From assembly GCA_035707805.1 (NCBI GenBank), contig DASSTS010000033.1, positions 14,464-78,463 of the forward strand: a DNA stretch of 64,000 nt. Direction: 5' to 3'. The translations under genes were made by a program, and so were the position numbers. The notes below the pieces were generated by a model. That model did no database searches. It was given only the letters and a program-made list of their open reading frames with translations, and had not been told where the DNA came from. Source of the DNA: Castellaniella sp035707805. GTDB lineage: Bacteria > Pseudomonadota > Gammaproteobacteria > Burkholderiales > Burkholderiaceae_B. Numbering within the stretch: position 1 is the stretch's first letter; every line of letters begins with the position of its first letter. This document shows, in pieces, positions 56,378-64,000 of this stretch.

Positions 56378-58459
56378 TCAGGCCTCGACCAGGCCGCTGT
56401 GGCGCAGCAGGGCGTCCAGCGAGGGATCCCGGCCGCGGAAGGCCCGGAACGATTCGGCGGCGGGGCGCGAGCCGCCCACGGCGATGACCTCGTCCAGGTA
56501 GCGGCGGCAGGTATCCGGATCGAAGACGTCGCGGGTGCCATCCGACCCCGGCCGCGCCCGTTCCTCGAAGGCGGCGAAGGCGTCGGCCGACAGGACCTCG
56601 GCCCATTTGTAGCTGTAGTAGCCGGCGCCGTAGCCGCCCGCGAACAGGTGCGAGAAGGCGTGCGGGAACCGGTGCCAGGCGGGCGGGACCAGCAGGGCGA
56701 CCTCCCGGCGGACCTGGTCCAGGGTGTCGAGCACGGCGCTGATCGACAGGCCGTGATCCTGGGTGTGGATCAGCAGGTCGAACAGCGAGAATTCCACCTG
56801 GCGCAGGGTCTGCAGGCCGCTCTGGAAATTGCGCGCCGCCGTCATCTTGTCAAAGAGCGCGCGCGGCAGGGACTCGCCCGTCTCGGCGTGCCGGGTCAGG
56901 GATTTCAGGACGCCCCATTCCCAGCAGAAATTCTCCATGAACTGCGAGGGCAGTTCGATGGCGTCCCATTCGACGGCGGCGAAGGCGGCGGCGCCCGGAT
57001 CGTCCACCCGCGACAGCAGCGTGTGCATGGCGTGGCCGCTTTCGTGGAAGAGGGTGATGACCTCGTCGTGCGTCAGCAGGGCCTCGCCGCCGTCCTGAGG
57101 CGCGGAGAAATTGCAGGTCAGCCAGGCCAGGGGCTGGTGCAGCGTGTCGCCGTGGCGGCGGCGGCTGCGCTCGCTGTCCACCCAGGCGCCGCCCTGCTTG
57201 CCGGGACGGGCGTACAAGTCCATGCCCAGGCGGCCGAGCTCGCGGTCCTGCGCGTCCAGCACCCGGTAGATGCGGGCATCGGGGTGCCAGGCCGGCGCGT
57301 CGCAGCGCTCCAGACGCACGCCGAACAGGGTCCGGATCACCTCGAACAAGCCCTTCAGGACCTGGGATTCGGTGAAATAGGGGCGCAGTTCCTCGTCGGA
57401 ATAGGCGTAGCGCTGCTCGCGCAGCCGTTCGGACGCATAGGCGATGTCCCAGGGCTCCAGGGTGTCCAGGCCCAGGTGTTCGGCGGCGAAGGCGCGCAGT
57501 TCTTCAAGGTCGCGCTGCGCGCTGGGGCGCGCCTTGGCCGCCAGCTCGCGCAGGAATTCCAGCACCTGCGGGGCGCTGTCGGCCATGCGGGTTTCCAGAC
57601 GCAGCGAAGCGAAATCGGCATGGCCCAGCAGGCTGGCTTCCTCGGCGCGCAGCGCGAGCAACGACTCGATGCATTCGGAATTGTCGAAGGCCGGGTCGCC
57701 CTGGTCCGAGGCGCGGGTGCCGTAGGCGCGATAGACGGCCATGCGCAGCTCGCGGTCGCGGGCGTGCTGCATGACCGGCAGGTAGCAGGGCATGTGCAGG
57801 GTGAGCTTCCAGCCGTCCTCGCCGGCCGACTGCGCCAGTTGCCGCGCGCCGGCCACGACCAGCGCGGGCAGGCCCGCCAGGCGGCTTTCGTCGGTGATCA
57901 GGAGCGACCATCCGTCGGTCGCATCCATGACGTTCTCGGAGAATTTCTGCGAGACCTGGGCCTGCAGGTCGGCGTTGCGGGCGTAGGTCTCGCGCGCCTC
58001 GCCCTGCAGCTCGACGCCGCTCAGGCGGAAATCGCGCAGGGCCAGGTCGACGATGCGCCGGCGGGTGGAGGACAGCGCCGCGTAGGCCGGGCTGGCCGCC
58101 AGGGCGCGGTAGCGCTCGTACAGGCCCCGGTGCAGCCCCACCCAGGTGGAGAACTCGCTCATGAGCGGCAGGCAGTCGTTGTAGGCCGCCCGCAACTCGG
58201 GGGTGTTGACCACGCTGTTCAGGTGGCCCGCGATCGACCATGCCCGGTGCAGGCGCTCGGAGGGATCCTCGATGGACTCGACCAGGTTTTCCCAGTCGGG
58301 CGGCGCCTCGCAGGCGGCGGCGGCCTCGATGGCGGCGCGCGTGGCGTCGATCAGTTCGCGCACGGCCGGCTCGATGTGGGCGGGCCGCACGGCGGCGTAG
58401 TCGACGTAAGCCTCGGCCGGTACGAGGAGGGGATTCGCGGCAATCGTGGGAGAAGTCAT
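56378..58459 (-). CDS. prlC: Oligopeptidase A (M3 family)
   Basis: A 693-residue cytoplasmic zinc peptidase that degrades signal peptides and other short peptides. The zinc site is LFHESGHAMHTLLSRV (HExxH) with the third ligand in AAVEWDAIELPSQFMENFCWE. LTCNFSAPQDGGEALLTHDEV, LGRLGMDLYARPGKQGGAWVD and FAGGYGAGYYSYKWAEVLSADAFAAFEE are typical. The start is taken as ATG 58459 (MTSPTIAANPLL); a GTG 9 nt upstream is possible. It is flanked by inverted-repeat elements on both sides. Confidence 0.95.
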   Translation of the reverse strand: MTSPTIAANPLLVPAEAYVDYAAVRPAHIEPAVRELIDATRAAIEAAAACEAPPDWENLVESIEDPSERLHRAWSIAGHLNSVVNTPELRAAYNDCLPLMSEFSTWVGLHRGLYERYRALAASPAYAALSSTRRRIVDLALRDFRLSGVELQGEARETYARNADLQAQVSQKFSENVMDATDGWSLLITDESRLAGLPALVVAGARQLAQSAGEDGWKLTLHMPCYLPVMQHARDRELRMAVYRAYGTRASDQGDPAFDNSECIESLLALRAEEASLLGHADFASLRLETRMADSAPQVLEFLRELAAKARPSAQRDLEELRAFAAEHLGLDTLEPWDIAYASERLREQRYAYSDEELRPYFTESQVLKGLFEVIRTLFGVRLERCDAPAWHPDARIYRVLDAQDRELGRLGMDLYARPGKQGGAWVDSERSRRRHGDTLHQPLAWLTCNFSAPQDGGEALLTHDEVITLFHESGHAMHTLLSRVDDPGAAAFAAVEWDAIELPSQFMENFCWEWGVLKSLTRHAETGESLPRALFDKMTAARNFQSGLQTLRQVEFSLFDLLIHTQDHGLSISAVLDTLDQVRREVALLVPPAWHRFPHAFSHLFAGGYGAGYYSYKWAEVLSADAFAAFEERARPGSDGTRDVFDPDTCRRYLDEVIAVGGSRPAAESFRAFRGRDPSLDALLRHSGLVEA

Positions 58460-58470
58460 GGGCGGCACAT

Positions 58471-58491
58471 GGGGGCGGTGCCCCCTTTTTT
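58471..58491 (+). other. Hairpin with T-tract (plus strand) between folD and prlC
   Basis: GGGGGC (58471-58476) and GCCCCC (58480-58485) with a 3-nt loop, then six T. On the plus strand this is a text-book terminator, but both adjacent genes run on the minus strand. There it would place a stem just before the prlC start. It may stop antisense transcription or be a degenerate copy of the neighbouring repeat. Confidence 0.6.
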
Positions 58492-59345
58492 CAAGTCTGC
58501 AGGGTGCGTTCCGCGGCTTCGAGGGTATTGACCAGCAGCATGGCGATGGTCATGGGTCCGACGCCGCCGGGGACGGGCGTGATGGCGGCGGCGACCTGCG
58601 CCGCGGAATCGAAATCGACGTCGCCCGTGAGCTTGCCCGAGGGCAGGCGATTGATGCCCACGTCGATGACCACCGCGCCGGGCTTGACCATGTCGCCGCG
58701 GACGATGCCCGGCTTGCCGGTGGCCACCACCAGCACGTCGGCGCGGCGCGTCTGCGCGCCGAGGTCGCGGGTCTTGGAATTGCACAGGGTGACGGTGGCG
58801 CCGGCGGCCAGCAGCAGCATGGCCATGGGCTTGCCGACGATGTTGCTGGCGCCGACGATGACGGCCTCGGCGCCGCGCAGCGGCACGTCCTCGGATTCCA
58901 GCATCTTCATCACGCCGTAGGGCGTGCAGGGGCGGAACAGCGGCCGTCCGGTCATCAGCAGCCCGGCGTTGCTGACGTGGAAGCCGTCCACGTCCTTGGC
59001 CGCGCTGATGGTCTCGATGACCAGGCCGGTGTCGATGTGGCCGGGCAGGGGCAGCTGCACCAGGATGCCGTGGATGGCGGGGTCCTGGTTCAGCGTCTCG
59101 ATGACGTCCAGCAGCTCGCCCTCGGCCGTGTCGGCCCCCAGGGGAATCACGCGCGACAGCATGCCGGCGGCCTCGCAGGCGGCGGCCTTGTTGCGCACGT
59201 ACACCTGCGAGGCGGGATCCTCGCCCACCAGGACCACGGCCAGGCCCGGGGTGACGCCCTGGGGACGCAGCGCCTCGACGCGGCGCGCCACGTCGGCGCG
59301 GACGCGGGCCGAGAGGGCCTTGCCGTCGATCAGGCGAGCGCTCAT
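58491..59345 (-). CDS. folD: Bifunctional methylene-THF dehydrogenase/methenyl-THF cyclohydrolase
   Basis: A 284-residue cytoplasmic enzyme that interconverts 5,10-methylene-, methenyl- and 10-formyl-tetrahydrofolate. VLVGEDPASQVYVRNKAAACEAAGM (with the catalytic Tyr and Lys), GILVQLPLPGHID, KDVDGFHVSNAGLLMTGRPLFRPCTPYGVMKML, VIVGASNIVGKPMAMLLLAAGATVTLCNSKT (NADP site) and PVPGGVGPMTIAMLLVNTLEAAE are all intact. Its ATG overlaps the FixJ-like stop by 4 nt, so it is translationally coupled to a two-component system. Confidence 0.97.
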   Translation of the reverse strand: MSARLIDGKALSARVRADVARRVEALRPQGVTPGLAVVLVGEDPASQVYVRNKAAACEAAGMLSRVIPLGADTAEGELLDVIETLNQDPAIHGILVQLPLPGHIDTGLVIETISAAKDVDGFHVSNAGLLMTGRPLFRPCTPYGVMKMLESEDVPLRGAEAVIVGASNIVGKPMAMLLLAAGATVTLCNSKTRDLGAQTRRADVLVVATGKPGIVRGDMVKPGAVVIDVGINRLPSGKLTGDVDFDSAAQVAAAITPVPGGVGPMTIAMLLVNTLEAAERTLQT

Positions 59346-59971
59346 GATCCGGCTTCCTCGGTGCGGGTCAGGGCGATCTTCATCAGGTCGGCGACGGTGG
59401 TGACCTCGAGTTTTTCCATGATGTTGGCGCGGTGGGCCTCGACCGTCTTGATGCTGATGTTCAGGTCGCCGGCAATCTGCTTGTTCAGGCGTCCGGCCAC
59501 GATGCGCTCGAGCACCTGCTGTTCGCGCGCGGTCAGGCGGCCCAGGACCGCCTGCTGGTCGCGCTGGGCCTGGGCCTCGCGCACGCGCTCGGTGGCCTGC
59601 TCCAGCATGCCGGCCACGATGCGGCGCAGGTCGGCCTCGTTGAAGGGCTTTTCCAGGAAATCGACGGCGCCTTTCTTCATGGTGGAGACCGCCATGGGCA
59701 CGTCGCCGTGGCCAGTGATGAAGACGATGGGCAGCGGCGCCTTGCGGGCCAGCAGGGTTTCCTGCAGCTCCAGGCCGCTCATGCCGGGCATGCGCACGTC
59801 GGCGATCAGCACCGCGACCTGGTCGGGGTTGTACGCGTCCAGGAACTCTTCGGCGCCGGCGAAGCTGCGCACGGCGTAGCCGTTGGCTTCGAGCAGCCAG
59901 CGCAATGAATCGCGGACCGCTTCGTCGTCGTCGACGATGTAGATGATGCTGGAGACTTGAGGGTCGGTCAT
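59342..59971 (-). CDS. FixJ-family response regulator
   Basis: A 209-residue regulator. The receiver domain has IVDDDEAVRDSL, phosphoacceptor Asp58 in IADVRMPGMSG, VFITGHGDVPMAV and LEKPF. The C-terminal LuxR-type helix-turn-helix (LTAREQQVLERIVAGRLNKQIAGDLNISIKTVEAHRANIMEKL) is the FixJ pattern. It overlaps both the kinase gene and folD by ATGA. Targets are unknown; the divergent aceE promoter is the obvious candidate. Confidence 0.93.
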   Translation of the reverse strand: MTDPQVSSIIYIVDDDEAVRDSLRWLLEANGYAVRSFAGAEEFLDAYNPDQVAVLIADVRMPGMSGLELQETLLARKAPLPIVFITGHGDVPMAVSTMKKGAVDFLEKPFNEADLRRIVAGMLEQATERVREAQAQRDQQAVLGRLTAREQQVLERIVAGRLNKQIAGDLNISIKTVEAHRANIMEKLEVTTVADLMKIALTRTEEAGS

Positions 59972-61719
59972 GCTTGCGTTTCCTCCGTGGATTCCTGGGC
60001 CGGCAGGCCCGGGGGGGCCTTGGGCAGGGTGAATCGGAATATCGTCCCGCCTTCGGGGTTTGGGGTGGCCCACAGGCGGCCGTGATGCGACTCGATAATG
60101 GTACGGCAGATGTTCAGACCCATGCCCAGGCCTTCGGACTTGGTGCTGTAGAACGGCTCGAACAGGCGGTCGGGATTGCGCAGGCCGTGGCCGCGGTCGA
60201 TCACGGCGATCTCGACTTGCGGATCCTGGTCGGTGATGTTGACGTGCAGGCTGCGGTATTCGCTGTGTTCCATGGCCTCGACCCCGTTCTTGAGCAGGTT
60301 CAGCAGCACCTGCTCGATCAGGATCGGATCGGCCAGGACCTCCGGCATGGGGTCGGGCAGGCTCTGGACGATGTCGATCCGGCGCTTGCGGGCGTCGATG
60401 TCGGCGAACCCGACGGCATTTTCCACGATGCGCGTGAGCCCCACGGCCTGGCGGCGCGGCTCGCTGCGTTTGACGAATTCGCGGATGCGGCTGATGATCT
60501 TGCCGGCGCGCTCGGCCTGCCGGGACGCCTTTTCCAGCGCCTGCAGCAGGGATTCGGTCGGCGCCTTGCCGGACTTGACCATGGCGACGGCCGCCATATT
60601 GTAGTTGCTGATGGCCGTCAGGGGCTGGTTGAGCTCGTGCGCCAGCGACGAGGCCATTTCGCCCATCGTCGTCAGGCGGCTGGTCAGCTGGGCCTTTTCC
60701 TGCTGGATGCGGGACTCTTCCTCGTGCTTGCGCCGCTCGGTGATGTCGCGCGCGACCTGCAGGCGCACGCGCCGCGAATCCGTCCAGGCCAGCATGCGAT
60801 GGTGGACCTCGAACCAGCGCTCGGCCGTGGACGAGTAGAGCTCCATGGTCTCGTCGGTAAAGCGACCCAGGCGTCCGCCCAGCAGTTGCGCGTGGCCGCT
60901 GGTCTGGGCGCCGAACAGGCGCCGGTAGGTGCGGTTGGCGAACAGCAGTTCCAGGCCCTCGGGCGTGTCGGCCACGACCGAGATCGCATCGTCCAGGCCC
61001 TCGAGCACGGTCATGAACCGCTCGTGGGCGGCCGTCAGGGCCTCGCGGATGCGCTTGGGCTCGGTGATGTCGGTCATGGACGTCATCCAGCCGATCTGCT
61101 CGCCATTCGGGTCGCGCAGCGGGGACACGTACATGCGCGCCGTGAACCGCGATCCGTCGCGGCGCTGCGCCTCGATTTCCAGCCCGCTGCTGGGCGTACG
61201 CCCCGACAGCAGCTGGGCGAGCGTTTCGCGGTGGTGGTCGTGGCGGCCGGGCAGCCAGTAGGGGAAGGGCGCCGTGCGGCCGATCAGGTCGGCCTCGTTC
61301 CAGCCGATCATGCGGCAGAACGCGGGATTCACGTAGGCGATCCGGCCCTGCATGTCGAACACCCGCATGCCGGTCGACATGGAATTTTCCATGGCGCGGC
61401 GAAAGCCTGTCTCGGCGATCAGCGCGGCCTCGGCCTGTGTGCGAAAGCGCGTATAGCGCCATAATGCCAGCAGGCTGAAGACGATCACCAGCGACAGGGC
61501 GAAGACCACCATCATCAGGCGCTGCTGGCGGGTCTCCTGATCGATGGTGACGAACATCACGCTGTCGCTCTGCAGGCGCTGCAGCCACAGGAACGCGCCC
61601 ATCACGCACAGATACAGCACCAGCACGACGGCCGGGGTCAGCCAATACAGACGGCGGCTATGGCGGGCGTGCTCATAGAAGGTCGTCGGAATCAGGGACT
61701 TGCGGTTCGGGTTTGCCAT
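59968..61719 (-). CDS. PAS-domain sensor histidine kinase (FixL/DctB-like)
   Basis: A 583-residue membrane kinase. Two helices (residues about 24-46 and 68-88) enclose a very short periplasmic loop. PAS 1 (about 100-220, with FRRAMENSMSTGMRVFDMQGRIAYVNPAFCRMIGW) and PAS 2 (about 225-345) follow. The phospho-acceptor is His361 in MGEMASSLAHELNQPL, then NLLKNGVEAM, DRGHGL and GLGMGLNICRTIIE of the ATPase domain. No convincing heme-binding motif of true FixL is visible in either PAS, so the signal is unknown. It overlaps the regulator gene by 4 nt. Confidence 0.92.
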   Translation of the reverse strand: MANPNRKSLIPTTFYEHARHSRRLYWLTPAVVLVLYLCVMGAFLWLQRLQSDSVMFVTIDQETRQQRLMMVVFALSLVIVFSLLALWRYTRFRTQAEAALIAETGFRRAMENSMSTGMRVFDMQGRIAYVNPAFCRMIGWNEADLIGRTAPFPYWLPGRHDHHRETLAQLLSGRTPSSGLEIEAQRRDGSRFTARMYVSPLRDPNGEQIGWMTSMTDITEPKRIREALTAAHERFMTVLEGLDDAISVVADTPEGLELLFANRTYRRLFGAQTSGHAQLLGGRLGRFTDETMELYSSTAERWFEVHHRMLAWTDSRRVRLQVARDITERRKHEEESRIQQEKAQLTSRLTTMGEMASSLAHELNQPLTAISNYNMAAVAMVKSGKAPTESLLQALEKASRQAERAGKIISRIREFVKRSEPRRQAVGLTRIVENAVGFADIDARKRRIDIVQSLPDPMPEVLADPILIEQVLLNLLKNGVEAMEHSEYRSLHVNITDQDPQVEIAVIDRGHGLRNPDRLFEPFYSTKSEGLGMGLNICRTIIESHHGRLWATPNPEGGTIFRFTLPKAPPGLPAQESTEETQA

Positions 61720-61769
61720 GGCCGTGATGGTCTTGCGATTGCGCCATTTTAGACGCGAAAATAGTATTC

Positions 61770-61843
61770 AATTTTTCACATAATAAAAATTCATACCACG
61801 AGGTGAAATTTTGCTTGTGCTGGGCCCGGGTCTTTCCTAGAAT
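61770..61843. promoter_or_regulatory. AT-rich divergent control region between the kinase gene and aceE
   Basis: A 22-bp dyad AATTTTT-N8-AAAAATT at 61770-61791 is strikingly AT-rich for this genome. A plausible aceE promoter follows: -35 TTGTGC (61815-61820), 17-bp spacer, -10 TAGAAT (61838-61843). The dyad is upstream of this promoter and about 50-70 bp from the kinase start, so one regulator could control both directions. Confidence 0.5.
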
Positions 61844-61862
61844 GGGCACAGGTGCCGGACCC

Positions 61863-61944
61863 CCGGATGCGCGCGCATCCGGATCCCCTGTGTCCGGCTC
61901 GATTTCAGGCAGGCGCGATGTGTGGTCGCGTCCTCGAACCACAC
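61863..61944 (+). other. Structured aceE leader: two hairpins before the ribosome site
   Basis: A 20-bp palindrome (61863-61882, core GCGCGCGC flanked by CCGGAT/ATCCGG) and a second hairpin (GTGTGGT 61920-61926 with ACCACAC 61938-61944), which ends a few bases before the AGGAG at the aceE start. The second stem is placed where it could affect translation initiation. Confidence 0.5.
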
Positions 61945-61961
61945 CCCAGGAGACACGCACA

Positions 61962-64000
61962 ATGTCCTCTCTTGAACAAGCGAACGCCAAGGCGGCGGAT
62001 CCCGATCAACAGGAAACCCAGGAATGGCTTGACGCCCTCGAAGCCGTGCTGGACCGGGAAGGGGCCGAGCGTGCCCATTTCCTGATCGAGAGCCTGATCG
62101 ACCTGGCGCGCCGTTCCGGCGCCCACATCCCGTTCTCGCCGAACACGGCCTACGTCAACACGATTCCCCCGGGGCTCGAGCCGCCGCATCCCGGCAACAT
62201 GGTCCTCGAAGAGCGCATCCGCTCCTACATCCGCTGGAACGCCATGGCCATGGTCGTGCGCGCCAACAAGCACGAGCCGGCCGACGGCGGCAGCCTGGGC
62301 GGGCACATCGCGTCCTTCGCCTCGCTGGCCACCATGATCGAATGCGGCCAGAACCACTTCTGGCACGCCGAATCCCCGGACCACGGCGGCGACCTGGTGT
62401 ATTTCCAGGGCCACTCCTCGCCCGGCATGTATTCCCGCGCCTATCTGGAAGGCCGCCTGACCGAAGAGAACCTCAACTGGTTCCGCCAGGAAGTCGGCGG
62501 CAAGGGCAAGGGTCTGTCGTCCTACCCCCACCCCAAGCTCATGCCGAGCTTCTGGCAGTTCTCCACCGTCTCCATGGGCCTGGGCCCCATGATGGCGATC
62601 TATCAGGCCCGCTTCCTGAAATACCTGCAGGCGCGCGGCATTGCGCAGACCGACCAGCGCAAGGTCTGGGTCTTCGTGGGCGATGGCGAGATCGACGAGC
62701 CCGAGACCCTGGCCGCCATCGGCCTGGCCGCCCGTGAAAAGCTCGACAACCTGATCTTCGTGGTCAACTGCAACCTGCAGCGCCTGGACGGTCCGGTGCG
62801 CGGCAACGGCAAGATCATCCAGGAACTCGAAGGCGCCTTCCGCGGCAACGGCTGGAACGTCATCAAGCTGATCTGGGGCGGCTACTGGGACCCCCTGTTC
62901 GCCCGCGACAAGGAAGGCATCCTGCGCCGCGTCATGGAAGAGACCGTCGACGGCGAATACCAGGCCTACAAGGCCAACGACGGCAAGTTCGTACGCGAGA
63001 AATTCTTCGGCAAGCATCCCAAGCTGCTGGAGATGGTCAGCCGCATGAGCGACGAGGACGTCTGGCGCCTGAACCGCGGCGGCCACGATCCGCACAAGGT
63101 CTACGCCGCCTTCGCCGCGGCCGCCGGCCACGAGGGCCAGCCCTCGGTCATCCTCGCCAAGACCATCAAGGGCTACGGCATGGGCCAGGTCGGCCAGGCC
63201 AAGAACCCCACGCACCAGCAGAAAAAGCTGGACGTCGAGTCGGTGCGCGAATTCCGCGACCGTTTCAACATCCCCATCCCCGACGACAAGCTGGAAGAAA
63301 TCCCGTACTTCAAGCCGGCCGAGGATTCGCCGGAGATGAAATACCTGCACGAACACCGCAAGGCGCTGGGCGGCTACCTGCCGCACCGCCGCGTGAAGGC
63401 CGACGAATCGCTGCCGGTGCCGGCCCTGGAGACCTTCAAGGCCGTCCTGGAGCCGACCGCCGAGGGTCGCGAGATCTCCACCACCCAGGCCTTCGTGCGG
63501 GTGCTCAACCAGATCCTGCGCGACAAGGACCTCGCCCCGCGCGTCGTGCCCATCCTGGTCGACGAGTCGCGGACCTTCGGCATGGAAGGCCTGTTCCGCC
63601 AGATCGGCATCTACGCGCCCGAAGGCCAGAAATACGTCCCCGTGGACAAGGGCCAGGTGATGTACTACCGCGAGGCCGAGAACGGCCAGCTGCTGCAGGA
63701 AGGCATCAACGAGGCGGGCGGCTTCTGCTCCTGGATCGCGGCGGCGACGTCGTATTCGGTCAGCAACCGCATCATGATCCCGTTCTTCATCTATTACTCG
63801 ATGTTCGGGTTCCAGCGCTTCGGCGACCATGCCTGGGCGGCGGGCGACATGCTGGCGCGCGGCTTCGTGCTGGGCGGCACGGCGGGCCGCACCACGCTCA
63901 ATGGCGAAGGCCTGCAGCACGAGGACGGCCACAGCCACATCCAGGCCTCCCTGATCCCCAACTGCGTGGCCTACGATCCGGCCTTCGCGCACGAGGTCGC
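61962..64000 (+). CDS. aceE: Pyruvate dehydrogenase E1 component, homodimeric type (3' end beyond window)
   Basis: About 680 of some 900 residues are present. AceE decarboxylates pyruvate with thiamine diphosphate and acetylates the lipoyl domain of E2. Seen: NTIPPGLEPPHPGN, HFWHAESPDHGGDLVYFQGHSSPGMYSRAYLEGR, the ThDP/Mg motif starting GDGEIDEPE at residue 240 and closing NCNLQRLDGPVRGNGKIIQELEG, TIKGYGMG, and late DESRTFGMEGLFRQIGIYAPEGQKY and TTLNGEGLQHEDGHSH. A strong AGGAG precedes ATG 61962. It reads off the window end without interruption. aceF and lpd would be expected next. Confidence 0.97.
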   Translation, partial: MSSLEQANAKAADPDQQETQEWLDALEAVLDREGAERAHFLIESLIDLARRSGAHIPFSPNTAYVNTIPPGLEPPHPGNMVLEERIRSYIRWNAMAMVVRANKHEPADGGSLGGHIASFASLATMIECGQNHFWHAESPDHGGDLVYFQGHSSPGMYSRAYLEGRLTEENLNWFRQEVGGKGKGLSSYPHPKLMPSFWQFSTVSMGLGPMMAIYQARFLKYLQARGIAQTDQRKVWVFVGDGEIDEPETLAAIGLAAREKLDNLIFVVNCNLQRLDGPVRGNGKIIQELEGAFRGNGWNVIKLIWGGYWDPLFARDKEGILRRVMEETVDGEYQAYKANDGKFVREKFFGKHPKLLEMVSRMSDEDVWRLNRGGHDPHKVYAAFAAAAGHEGQPSVILAKTIKGYGMGQVGQAKNPTHQQKKLDVESVREFRDRFNIPIPDDKLEEIPYFKPAEDSPEMKYLHEHRKALGGYLPHRRVKADESLPVPALETFKAVLEPTAEGREISTTQAFVRVLNQILRDKDLAPRVVPILVDESRTFGMEGLFRQIGIYAPEGQKYVPVDKGQVMYYREAENGQLLQEGINEAGGFCSWIAAATSYSVSNRIMIPFFIYYSMFGFQRFGDHAWAAGDMLARGFVLGGTAGRTTLNGEGLQHEDGHSHIQASLIPNCVAYDPAFAHEV

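Noticed and set aside
58471..58491. Terminator for folD
   Set aside because: The T-tract is on the plus strand, whereas folD runs on the minus strand; on the folD transcript it would be an A-tract before the stem.
59968..61719. True oxygen-sensing FixL
   Set aside because: The kinase and regulator resemble FixL/FixJ in the catalytic parts, but neither PAS domain shows the heme-ligand context of FixL, and the protein has two membrane helices with a different input layout.

Overview
The window is high-GC, densely packed chromosomal DNA. It looks like a betaproteobacterium of the order Burkholderiales, and most like the Alcaligenaceae (Bordetella/Achromobacter relatives). That rests on gene content and order (leuC-leuD-leuB-asd-fimV-truA-trpF; aceE beside a FixL/FixJ-type pair, folD and prlC) and on a Burkholderiales-style intergenic repeat. 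This is recognition from protein sequence and synteny, not a database match. Nothing looks like a prophage, plasmid, integron or CRISPR array, and no tRNA or rRNA gene was seen. No gap between genes exceeds about 250 bases.

Layout. 1-1104: end of ppa and a fumarylacetoacetate-hydrolase-family gene, each with a clear intrinsic terminator. 1186-10843: a compact Tad/Flp pilus operon of pilin-like proteins, RcpC/CpaB, the RcpA/CpaC secretin, an FHA-CpaF ATPase fusion, TadB, TadC and a DUF192 protein. Most junctions overlap by 4 nt or so. 10810-15398: minus-strand membrane protein-thrB pair, plus-strand dusA, minus-strand CBS protein and YihY. 15434-19362: DUF2069, selO, aroC and an M48 lipoprotein protease. 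19522-29614: leucine genes leuCDB, asd, fimV, truA, a TRAP permease pair and trpF. 29643-30992: an MFS transporter.

31205-37833: cyoABCD quinol oxidase, then SURF1 and the RegB/RegA redox two-component system. RegB carries the GGxxNPF quinone motif. 38035-40837: a TrpX-type ABC transporter. 41005-48408: a TetR regulator followed by an AcrAB plus outer-membrane-factor efflux operon that ends in pdxJ. 48482-56240: a nitroreductase, then a copper region of cueR, copA, an MFS exporter, an SDR, copZ, a flavin disulfide oxidoreductase and a SCO protein. 56378-64000: prlC, folD and the FixJ- and FixL-like genes on the minus strand, with aceE (truncated by the window end) divergent from them.

How the parts work together. 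The oxidase cluster pairs a quinol-consuming enzyme with a sensor whose relatives read the quinone pool. The copper cluster has two promoters with CueR-type architecture (dyad and 19-bp spacer), one before copA and one before copZ. This suggests that copper export, a copper chaperone and a MerA-core-like reductase belong to one regulon. The Tad operon contains no TadZ/CpaE or prepilin peptidase gene in this window but has an FHA domain on its ATPase, which is its most unusual feature.
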